64,000 nt of DNA from Pisolithus tinctorius. Taxonomy: Eukaryota > Basidiomycota > Agaricomycetes > Boletales > Pisolithaceae. Below are positions 44,706 to 55,300 of the stretch, piece by piece. Position 1 is the stretch's first letter, and every line of letters begins with the position of its first letter. Below the pieces are notes generated by a model, which saw only the letters and a program-made list of their open reading frames with translations, had not been told where the DNA came from and did no database searches. The stretch lies in the NCBI GenBank assembly GCA_024663395.1, contig JANFAH010000020.1, positions 806,001 through 870,000 of the forward strand. The letters are read 5' to 3'. The position numbers and the translations under genes were made by a program.

Positions 44706-46060
44706 AATGGTTCCAGCACAGGTGTGAACAAGCTGTCAAAGCTTTCCGACAACAGGAGAGATAATTTATGGGGTGCCCTGGGGTGGGATCGGTGGAAATC
44801 CTTGATTGCTGACTGCGAATTCTTCAAGGCGGAGGCTGGCTCCCAAGTACGATCTTCTTCAGGATATCCCCTCCAATGCACAAGGAATTGAAGAGCTCCA
44901 TGTTTCAAACAGGAGTCAACAACATATTCAGCCTCATATTCAACATCTCCCTCATCAGTAACCCTCTGCAGTCCAGGCCTGTTAATGAGCTGCCCATCGA
45001 GGGCACCGAGATAGGGTTTAACCCATGAGACATTCACAACTGGGTGAATCCTCATGTTGCATGGCAACTTTAACTTAAGAGCATTCAGAAGTACCTCTAG
45101 AACTTCATATGGTCCAATCCACTTTTCAGAAAGTTTACAGCTCTGCCATTCCTTCAGGGACAAATGGTCTGTAGCTAGCCAGACTGGAGATCCAATGGAG
45201 TAGGAAGGGGTAGATGAGCAGCATCTATCTGCTTGTTGTTTCTGCCGGGAATGCACCTTGGCAAGGTTTGCCTTTATGTCCTGGAACACCTGGAACCAGG
45301 ATTTAGCAACTTCCTCTGCTGCTTCTACCTTAGAAGTCATCGGTTTGATGCCCATCCTAGGTCTATAGGATTGAGTAACTTAAAAGGGGCACTTGCCAGT
45401 AGAAGATGAGGCAGAGTTATTGTATGCAAACTGAGCCAAAGGCAGCCATTCCTCCCAACAAGCCTGTTGTTGGTTGGCATACATCCACAAATACTGCTGA
45501 ATCTCGTGGTTCAACCACTCTGTTTGCCCATTGGTCTGCAGGTGGAAAGCCATAGAGAGCTTCTGCTGTACTCCCAGCATTTTAAATAGTTCCTTCATAA
45601 AAGAAGAGGCAAACTGAGGGCCTCAGTCCAATACGATAGAGTCTGGAAGTCCATGATGTTTCCAAACATGTGTTAGGTAAAGATGAGCTGTGCTAGCAGC
45701 TGTTTCTTCTGCAGTGCAGGGGATGAACTCTGCTTCCTTAGAGAACCTGTCAATGATGACCAGGATGTGGAATTTACCAGAAGATCCCTTGACTCCAAGA
45801 TCCATGAAGTTGGTCGTTAATTCTCTCCAAGGCCCATCAGGGATAGGTAAAGGCTTGAGTTCTCCTGCAGGTGGCCTATTTCCAGACTTGCTGGCTTGAC
45901 ATGTTTGGCAATGCTTCACATACTCTTCTACATCAGGTTTCAAGGTAGACCACATAAACCAGCATGTGATCAACTCCTGAGTTCCTTTTATTCCATGATG
46001 TCCTGCTAGGGGAGAGTTGTGTAAAGCATTAAGTAACTTCCTTCTGAGTGCACTAGGCAC
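44706..46060 (-). pseudogene. Chromovirus integrase with chromodomain
   Basis: Minus-strand frames 45623-46060, 45380-45598 and 44687-45355 share one phase. HHGIKGTQELITCWFMWSTL to YVKHCQTCQASKSG is the H2C2 zinc finger; LTTNFMDLGVKGSSGKFHIL holds the first Asp, SIVLD.GPQFASSF the second (TGA at an Arg site next to it), NGQTEWLNHEIQQYL the catalytic Glu, intact. The C-terminal part has KWIGPYEVLEVL (GPY/F) and a chromodomain, VEYEAEYVVDSCLKHGALQF then LVHWRGYPEEDRTWEP. Chromodomains steer Ty3 chromoviruses to methylated histone H3. Confidence 0.85.
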
Positions 46061-46093
46061 CCAGACCTTTTCTCCATTGTAATGAAGACCGCC

Positions 46094-47640
46094 TCAGAGC
46101 TCGCATCCAGTGGGGACTCCTTTGGCTCTAGCAGACTCAATCCACAGATCTTCCATGAAGGGGTTTCCTAGTTTTACTGAGCGAACCTGACTCAGGTTTA
46201 TAAATAAGGACTCTTCTGACTTTGCCCTTTCCTTTCCTTCTATGAAGTCTTCTTGTCTTGACAGGGCATCTGGTCTTCCCATCATGACTCCGGGTTTATG
46301 AACTATAATGCAGTTAAAGCGACTAAAGTACTGTGCCCAACGCACCTGGCGTGGTTGAAGTTTCTGTGCGGTCATGAACCACTTGAGGTTATGATGATCC
46401 ATCCAAATTTTGAACTGATATGGAGTTGCCTCTAGGTAATGATGCCACTGTTCAAGTGTGCAGATAATGGCCAGCATTTCTTTGTCATGAACTGTATAAT
46501 TAAGTTCAGCCCCAGATAGAGAGTGACTAGAGTAGGCAACAGGTCTCCAGAGACCATCATCGCATTCTACCAAGAGCACTGCTCCAGTGGCATAGTCTGA
46601 AGCATCTGTTTCTAACCAAAATCTCTGATCCTGATTGGGGAACATAAGAATAGGGGCAGTGGTGAAGGCCTCTGTTAGCATGTCAAATGCCACTTGACAT
46701 TTGTCATCCCAAACAAATGGAAGATCCTTCTTTGTGAGGTTATTTAGGGGCTTTGTGATCTGCACAAAGTCCTTAATGAACCATCAGTAAAAGTTCGCTA
46801 GACCGAGAAAGCCATGAACTCCATGAACGTTGGTAGGTATGGGCCAATCTTGCACAGCAGAGACCTTGGCAGGATCCACACATACTCTGTTAATGCCAAT
46901 GACCATTCCTAAAAAGTCCACCTCTTGTTGTCCAAAGATACACTTCTGTGGTTTGACAAATAGGTCATTTATCTTCAATGCACCTCCAACATGATCTTGT
47001 TGTGTTCCTCTTGGTTGTCCATTTTCGTAAATATCATTAGGTCATCGATGTACATGACAAGCACATCTTCCATATTGCCAAAGATATCATTCATCATGTT
47101 CTGGAACATGGTGGGCGAGTTACAAAGCCCAAAGAACATGACCAGGGGCTCGAAAGCACCGCAATGGCGCACAAAAGCAGCTTTCCACTCATCTCCTTCT
47201 TTGATCCTAATGTTGTTGTAACCCCAATGAAGATCCATCTTTGTAAAGAGTCTGCAACCTTTCAACTTGTCCACAAGCTGAGATATTAAAGGGAGAGGAT
47301 ATGAGTTTTTGACAGTATGCTCGTTTAAATAACAATAGTCCTGGACCATATGCTTCTTTCCATCCTTTTTAGGGATGAAGAACACCAGAGAGGTTTGCAG
47401 TGATTTACTAGGCTGAATATAACCCTTCTTGAGCTGTCCATCCATGAAGTCACTGACTTCTTTCTGCTCATCTGGGGAGAGAGGGATCAACCTTCCCTTC
47501 TTTGGTACAAATGACTCCTTTAGCTCTATAGCATGGTCCCATGGTTTCCTAAGTGGCATGTGCTCAGATTCCTTTTTAGAAAAGACCGATAAATATTCGT
47601 GATATGCCTTTGGAACAAGTTCCTCAGGGGTTTTATCTGT
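46094..47640 (-). pseudogene. Chromovirus reverse transcriptase and RNase H
   Basis: RT: KKGRLIPLSPDEQKEVSDFM, FFIPKKDGKKHMVQDYCYLN, LFTKMDLHWGYNNIRIKEGD and VLVMYIDDLMIFTK (YIDD intact, 47060-47020). A frameshift lies at about 46976-46980, then LFVKPQKCIFGQQEVDFLGM and VHGVHGFLGLANFY.WF (a TGA TGG pair where family members have two Arg codons). RNase H: RFWLETDASDYATGAVLLVE, ELNYTVHDKEMLAIICTLEQ, IWMDHHNLKWF. Only one frameshift and a few CpG-type stops separate it from an open pol, so it is moderately young. Confidence 0.9.
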
Positions 47641-47664
47641 TTTTGGTTTGTCTGTTCCCAGATT

Positions 47665-48096
47665 TCAAATCCAGGTTACATAAGAGTCCATGGCTTCTCT
47701 TTCAAGCTTCTTGACCTTGTGTACAAACAAGGACCTAGGGGCTAACTGTTGGCATCTAGCTGGACATCTTCCCATTTTAACCTCGCCAGTTTTCCAATCT
47801 ATCAGCAGGTTGTGCTGATGTAACCAGGTATGTCCCAGGGTAATCTTGGCAAGAAGTTCCTCATGGTGGTCAAGGTACGAGACCTGAAGGTGAGCCTGAT
47901 GTGTAATCCTTCCAGTGGAATTAGGGGAACCATCAACATTAAATATGTCCACTGCCCTTGGCAGCGCTATCTTTGGAATCCAGTTCCTTTCGACAAAGCC
48001 TTTATCTATAAATACCCCAGTGGCACCACTATTGAGCAATGCATTAACTTTGAACGCCAAACTGGCATTTGTCCACAAGACCATGGGAACCTCCAC
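47665..48096 (-). pseudogene. Chromovirus aspartic protease
   Basis: NALLNSGATGVFIDKGFVER (about 48050-47990): retropepsin core in which catalytic Asp of DSGAT is Asn, through CTCGAT to CTCAAT (CpG to CpA). Then FNVDGSPNSTGRITHQAHLQ and LGHTWLHQHNLLIDW. It is in the same phase as the RT frame. Family members at this position are full-length Ty3 proteases. Confidence 0.85.
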
Positions 48097-48099
48097 AGA

Positions 48100-48950
48100 A
48101 TCCTTTAGGTTCAGTGTGCATCAGGTTTCAGACCATACAGAGGTCTTTGCACTACTACCTTCCAGATCAGGGAGGTTGAAAGAAACATTTTTTTGTTTTT
48201 TATCGCAAGCAGAATTAAGCAGGCATGGTTTTACATCTGGCCCTGAGCCCTTTCGGGACTCCACTTCAGATGATGTAAAAGTAGGAGAAGAAGAAACAGA
48301 TTCTGAACCATTAAATAACTCCTGTGGTTCTTCAATGTTGAGAAAAGAGAAACAGTTAAAAGAAACTACTGGTACACTATTTTTTATTTTCTTATTTTCG
48401 ATTTTTGTATTTTCTTTTGTAATTTTTAGTCTGTAAGTAGAACAAAACCCATAAGAAGAAGAAGAAACAGGAACAAGTGTCTGTACATTGGAGTCTGCAG
48501 GACCTGACTTCACTGCAGCTCTGACTCTTTTAACTGGCTGATATGAGCAATGATCTGCTCGAAGCTCATCCCCTCCATTGCTTTCAGGTGGGGGTTGGGT
48601 CCAGTGTCAGTATTTACAGCCCTGACAGGGCATCCTTGTGGTGGTGCCTGTTTAGGGCACTTGTTTCAGTAGTGGCCCTTCAGACCGCATCTGAAACACA
48701 TGATATGGGACTTGTCTTTAGGGGGTCCCCTCCCCTTTCCTTGTTGTGGAGCAGCGCCTATGTCCATGGGAGCACCAGCCCTGGGTTGCATTCCTGTGGC
48801 AGAGAAGCCATGAGGTTGATTTTGAGGCCATACCCTTGAAGAGGAGGCCATCATATACCAGTGGTTTTCGAAATTTCCAGCCACCAACTGGAAGCCCCAT
48901 CGACAAAGTCGCTCGAGAGTGAGAGCATGCGTGTGGCAACAGCGAGGCTG
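48100..48950 (-). pseudogene. gag: Chromovirus gag C-terminus (zinc knuckle)
   Basis: Minus strand: GAPMDIGAAPQQGKGRG, then CFRCGLKGHY.SKCP (CX2CX4HX4C, 48705-48664; TGA inside at an Arg-like site), then KAMEGMSFEQIIAHISQLKE-type sequence and a Ser-rich linker (48121-48513) to the protease. The capsid part is missing: at about 48950 the sequence changes to Copia pol on the other strand. Confidence 0.75.
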
Positions 48951-48952
48951 AG

Positions 48953-51900
48953 GTGGCTGAGACGAATGAGGAAGTGGCTTACAAAGCATCCACAACACAT
49001 GACAATGAACCTTGCTCGTTCAACAACGCAATGCGATGCACCAATGCAGATCAGTGGTATGCTGCGATGATTGACAAATTACAGACCTTTAAGTCCATTG
49101 GACTGTACAAGGAAGTTGCCCTGCCTCCTGGCCATAAACTGATTGACTTGAAATGGGTCTACAAGATCAAGCAAGGGCCAACCAGTGAAATTGAGAGGTA
49201 CAAGGCTTGTTTGGTAGCCAAAGGCTTTACACAGGTACATGGGATCGACTACACTGAGATGTTTGTGCCCGTCACCAAGTTCGCAACCATCCACATACTC
49301 CTGGTGCTTGCCGCTAAGTATAATCTCGAAATTCATCAGATGGATGTTAAATCTGCATTCCTAAATGGACTATTAGATGAAGAAATATACAGTGGCTCAC
49401 AAAATTGTCCCAATGTTTGCATCTTTTTCATTAATCATGGTGTAGCAAGTGAACTATCATTATTGAGTCCAAAGTGTTGGTGGATGGATCAAAGCAGATG
49501 GTCATGGCTCTCTGATGAGACATATTACATAATATTTGAATAGAAACTGATGACAGAATACCCAAATGAAAATGAGAGCTCATTGGGACAATTATGTAAC
49601 TTTGTGATATACTGGGGATGTTGTCCTTGGGAACACATATAAAACATGGTGAGATGCTCACCAATGCCTACATAATGTATCACATGGTCTACTGAATGAT
49701 TTGTCAACAAACAAACAATGCCAAACAGTGATTTTGCACCACAAGCCTCCTTGCTGTAACACAAGTCAAGAAATCACTGTTCTGGCTCATCAGGGAATTC
49801 TCTCAGGGCAACCACAGCAAATGCTGGTGTACACTATAGTGTGATCAATAGAATATGCTATCAGTGCCATTGGTCTCTTCAGAAACCTGCTGGCAGTCAT
49901 CTCCTGCACTGTTTCCCCACCAATTCCCTATGTGTCCTGGAACCAATCAGTACTGTGAGAGCTGAGAATGATGTGGAGGTCCAATCTGGCATTCATCCTA
50001 TCATAAACAAACCAATCACCCATTAACTAGTGCATTTCTGTGAAGGGGAAACTGGTATGAAGGTCAGGGTGAAGCTAAACCCTCTCTCACTCCAGGTACC
50101 ATGGGATGGATATGCTACTGAGCTAACAGGTTGCACATTCATGGCCTTCTATCTGGCACTGGATATTTCCTTTAGTCTTATATAACAAAATAATTCCTTC
50201 CCAGTGATCCCCAGTTCAGCTCAGAGTACAGTCTGGCCAGCCCTTGGGAGTGCCCAGGAGTGTTGTGCTTCACATGAGCTTTCAGGCAGGCTTTTCTTCA
50301 GCTGTGATGTAGTAGCTAGTGGGTGATTGGTTTGTTTATGATAGGATGAATGCCAGATTGGACCTCCACATCATTCTCAGCTCTCACAGTACTGATTGGT
50401 TCCAGGACACATAGGGCATTGGTGGGGAAACAGTGCAGGAGATGACTGCCAGCAGGTTTCTGAAGAGACCAATGGCACTGATATCATATTCTATTGATCA
50501 CACTATAGTGTACACCAGCATTTGATGTGGTTGCCCTGAGAGAATTCCCTGATGAGCCAGAACAGTGATTTCTTGACTTGTGTTACAGCAAGGAGGCTTG
50601 TGGTGCAAAATCACTGTTTGGCATTGTTTGTTTGTTGACAAATCATTCAGTAGACCATGTGATACATTATGTAGGCATTGGTGAGCATCTCACCATGTTT
50701 TATATGTGTTCCCAAGGACAACATCCCCAGTATATCACAAAGTTACATAATTGTCCCAATGAGCTCTCATTTTCATTTGGGTATTCTGTCATCAGTTTCT
50801 ATTCAAATATTATGTAATATGTCTCATCAGAGAGCCATGACCAGCTGCTTTGATCCATCCACCAACACTTTGCACTCAATAATAATAGATCACTTGCTAC
50901 ACCATGATTAATGAAAAACATGCAAACATTGGGACAATTTTGTGAGCCACTGTACCTTTGCCCCCCTCCGGGCTTTCCTCCTGACAGCAACAAAGTCTGG
51001 TGGCTGCTACGAGCGCTCTATGGCCTTAAACAGGCCCCCAAGTCATGGTACTCTCGTCTTCGGACTGTTTTCAAATCCCTGGGCTTCACTCGAAGCCAGG
51101 CCGACCATAGCCTCTTCTTCAAAGTCAAGAATGGCATACTAATTGTTATTGCTGTCTATGTAGATGACAAGCTAATACTCTCAAAGTGCCACATGACTAT
51201 TGAGCGTGTCAAGGCTCAGCTCTCACAGGAGTACGAGATGAAAGATCTGGGGGAGGCATGTTGGATTTTGGGAATGGAGATACTTCGCAACCATGATAAA
51301 GGTATCATACAGCTCTCACAAAAGAGATATGTCGAGAATATTCTCGAGCGCTTTGGAATGAGCAAGGGGCGAGCTGTCACGACCCCCATCAAGCCTAACC
51401 TAAAGCTCGAAAAACTAGAAATTCCAGAGGCCAACACCAAGTCATACCAGGGCGCTCTCGGAGCCCTTATGTATGCAATGCTAGCAACGAGGCCTGACCT
51501 TGCCTTTACTGTAGGCATGTTGAGCTGTCATGCTGCATGCCCTGGGCATGAACACACTACTGCACTAAAGCACGCTTTTTGCTATCTGCGACGCACCCCC
51601 GATGTCCGTCTTACCTATAAGCGAGACTCAAATGCACATGCAATCGGGTATGTAGATGCAGATTGGGCAGTGGATATCAACGACCGCCGCTCTGTTACTG
51701 GCTATACTTTCATCCTTTCTGGTGGAGCTGTTAGCTGGTCATCGAAAAAGCAATTGTCTGTTGCTCTCTCGAGTACAGAAGCCAAGTACATGGCCATGTG
51801 CACTGCCACAAAGGAAGCTATATGGATTCGTACCCTAGTCCTCGAACTCAAGACTGTGTTGTCACACGAACCCACTCCCCTCCTCATCAACAATCAATCT

Positions 51901-52110
51901 GCTATCTCACTGGCTCAAAATGCAATGTTGCATGACCACATGAAACATATTGTGATCCATCATCACTTCATATGAGAGAAGGTGGATTCTGTAGAAGTAG
52001 TCGTCAACTATGTGTCTACCAATGACCAGGTGGCTGACCTGCTGACTAAGGGTGTGTCTAGGGAGAAGCATGTTCGTTTCTCTGAAGCTATGGGTATTAT
52101 TTTCTTTTAA
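48953..52110 (+). pseudogene. Ty1/Copia RT and RNase H (element B), split by P3
   Basis: RT starts in NNAMRCTNADQWYAAMIDKL; DLKWVYKIKQG, VKSAFLNGLLDEEIY; P3 at 49390-50952; then LCPPPGFPPDSNKVWWLLRA, LYGLKQAPKSWYSRLRTVF, IVIAVYVDDKLILSK (YVDD intact), LGMEILR, YQGALGALMYAMLATRPDLA. RNase H: IGYVDADWAVDINDRRSVTG, LSSTEAKYMAMCTATKEAIW, INNQSAISLAQNAMLHDHMK, ending in TNDQVADLLTKGVSREKHVR and TAA at 52108. The only in-frame stop is TGA at 51973 (HHHFI.EKVD, Arg expected). CpG-rich, so young. The 5' part of the element is missing at about 48950. Confidence 0.9.
49390..50952. mobile_element. P3: palindromic (double-headed) Tc1 element in Copia RT
   Basis: Ends CAGTGGCTCACAAAATTGTC, TA at 49388-49389 and 50953-50954. 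Left arm about 49390-50030, right arm about 50312-50952, near-identical reverse complements; spacer about 280 bp. Arms encode inward NRICYQCHWSLQKPAGSHLL and STVRAENDVEVQ, the Tc1 helix-turn-helix parts also present in P2. The minus-strand spacer continues the right-arm gene a little (RKACLKAHVKHNTPG), then is broken. Removal plus one TA gives EEIYLCPPPGF in frame. Confidence 0.9.
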
Positions 52111-52141
52111 TTCCTTCTTGACTATACTCGTTGAAGGGGCA

Positions 52142-52392
52142 TGTTGGAGATTATCACTTTTACCTTAGTTGTGGTTCACCGAGCACAGCATTATGTAATC
52201 CAAAAGCGGACACTTAGCAGTTTATTTTTTCCTTACTGCACCTCAGCTTCAATCAACTTGAAGTCTGAGGTGGGACTCCTTCCATTCATTATATTGGAAC
52301 ACTTACTTACCTACCTACAGTATATTCCTCTCTATAGGTAGTTAATTGTTTAGCTTCAACCAACTTGAAGTCTGAGTATATTCCTCTCTACA
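52142..52392 (+). repeat. 3' LTR of Copia element B, about 251 bp
   Basis: Starts TGTTGGAGATTATCAC after the purine tract ttgaaggggca; ends CCTCTCTACA. 'caacttgaagtctgag' occurs twice. It resembles the Copia LTR at 16835-17053 in start and plan. The 3' edge is uncertain by a few bases. Confidence 0.7.
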
Positions 52393-55300
52393 GACTTGAC
52401 AATCCTGCAGCTCGTCATCCTCCAAAAATCTACAACAGACAACGACTGTGGTACAAAGAACAATGATGATGACGACACTCAGCACAGATCGATGGACGCA
52501 TGAAGCTAGAACAGCCATTCTATACAGATGAAGCGTGAGGAGTGCGGATATTGAGCTCAATGGCTCAGAGGTTTGCTTTGATTTCAGAACTCTATACTTA
52601 CATCTATTCTACACTAGGGAGAACCGGTATATGCGACAAAGGGCGAGCTACATCCAAGCAACCGTGATACGAGAGTCTACGATGAACTACGAATGAAGAT
52701 CATGCGGAGGTTCGACAAGGGCAGCGGCAGCAACTAGAGTGACAGTGATGATGAAGCTTGACACAGGCTGAAGACTGCATGACGCTGGAACAGTGGTTCG
52801 ACAGACACAAAGTGCGACAAGTGCAGATACTGAGCACTACGGCTCAAGGTTTCATTTCGATTTCAGAGCATTTTACTTACAGCATTTCTACTCTAGGGAA
52901 AATGGGTATAGGCAACGAAGCATGACCGACATCCCCACAATCGCTATTCAAGAATCCACGATGAACTATGAACAAGGGTTGCACAGAGGTACAGCGAATC
53001 AAGCATGGCAACTACAGTTCAATCTACAACAACAACCGTCAAGGATATGAGAGCAAGCGCGATGTGAGGGAGACATTGGGATCACACAGAACGAGCTCGA
53101 CAGCTCGACTTTTCATTTTGACTTTGGGACATTGTACTCACACTGGCTTTATTCTAGGGTAACCAGCTATCTACGACAAACAGCGATTGCAATACAAGGA
53201 ACAACGATGACAGCATTTGATGTGGATCGACGGCCATGTGAGGAGAAGTATGATGTTTTACAGAATATTGTACAGGAACTACTGCCATTGCGAGCGAAAG
53301 CGACAGTGACAAGAACATGTGCGACGAGAGCATCTGTGATGACCTATGAGGAAAGTCAGTGGACTGTCGAGGAGAGGTTATGTGAAGTGATCCAACAAAG
53401 CTACTATGAATGGGGCGAGCGGTCAGGGCAAGCCGAAGGCACAAAGGTGGTTTTGTTCTTTTCATTCAGTATGGAAACTATGCCTGAGGAGATCGTATAC
53501 AGATGAGCGATGGTAACAATGATGATGACTACAACGACAACTATGATGACGACTAGACTTACCACAGATTGACAGCCACACGACACAAGAGTGGCCGTAT
53601 GATGGATATGAGGCATGGTGGAGACAAACGACGAGCTCAATAGCTCAAGGTCCTGAGTTTATTTCAGGATATGCTACTCACATCTTTGTTATTCTAGCAA
53701 AGGCGAATACCTACAACAAACTACAATTGTGATAGAGAAAACTACAATGGTTTGCAATCGAAGGTCATGTGGAATTACAGCAAGGCTGGGATACAACATT
53801 CTATGGAATATTGTACAAAAGCTACAGTGGTTACTGGTGACGATGACAGCTTTTAATGCAGATCGAAGGCCGTGCAAGGCAAGAATGGCCATCTGAAGGA
53901 AACGATGCGTGGCAAAGACCACCAAGCTCGAACACTCGAAGCTCTGTTTTGGTCCTGTGGTAGTTTGCTTACACCTTCGTTATTCTAGGGGAGCCAGATG
54001 TCTACAATGGACAACTACCGCGGTATGAGGAATGACAACAATGATTAGACTTAGCACAGATCAATGGCCATGTGAGCATGGAAGTGCAGAAAGACAAATG
54101 CGATATCTACAGTTCAAACTACAATGGCGAGTGTCGAAGATACAGCATCGGACAAGCATGGATAGGGAGCCTGACAGCTCAAGTCTTTATTTTCGTTTCC
54201 CAGGTTTTTACTTACAAGTACATTTTTCTAAAGTAGGCGATGACGTCGAAGAAGGAATGTGTCTATATACTGTATGACAGTGGATTTCAGAGTCGCAACA
54301 AGATGCGCGACATGCGAGGAGTATTGAGACCATGCTGAGTGGGCTCGAAGGCTCAACTGTTTGTTTTTGTTTCGCAACTCTTTACTCACAGATAGGTTAT
54401 TCTAGGGAAGGTGGCAGCTTCAGAGAAAGAATGAATCCACCTACAGAGTGACAAGTGCAGCAACCACGAAGTACCACAAGAAACAAGCTTGAAGCAACTC
54501 GGTGGACTTGCACACAAGACTTAGCACAAATAGCAACATGAAGGCGAGATTTGAAGTCACGACGGGATACACAACATGCGAAGAGTATCGAGACCACACC
54601 GAGTGGGTTCCACAGCCCAAGTTTTAGTTATTTCCTTAGACTGTTTTGCTTACAGCTACTGCATTTTAGGGAATGCGAATTTTTACAGAGTACCAATGAA
54701 CCTTCGAGTGTTGATGTGCCTACAGTACAAAGGTCCAGATCGGGATGACCTGCGACCATGTCCCTTCAAGAAGAAGATGCCTACCTTACCATTGATTGAA
54801 GCGAAATTTTAGGTCGACACGCTGTCGAGCAGTTAGTGAGAGGAGACACCATCCCCATGTTGGATATTGTGCAGAGACATCATGATGTCCCATTTCATTT
54901 GGAGGACACCACAGATGAATGGGACATGTTGGATATATTGGAGAGATTGGGCATTACATATATTGTTCAGAATGCCTTACTATGGTGAGGTGCGAAAGAC
55001 CCCTCCGTCTACTTCAGGGGTTACGTCAAAGGCACCCAAGCCGTCATCGAAGCAGCCATCGCAGCCGGTGTCCATAAGCTCATCTACACGAGTTCTGCAG
55101 GCGTCGTATTTGACAGCACTGACATCGTGAATGTTGACAAACGAGTGCCCTATCTGGAGAAGCCATTTGCTGCAAATAATGATTCCAAAGCCCAGGGAGA
55201 GAAGATCGTGCTAGAGGCAAATGGAAAGGATGGGCTGTTGACCATCGCGTTACACCCTGCGGGGGTGTTCGGGCCCAGAGACAGCCAGATAGGTGGCAGT

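Noticed and set aside
52793..53506. Open frames in the module array as genes
   Set aside because: They read through intron-like modules, differ in frame from unit to unit and have no conserved protein motif.
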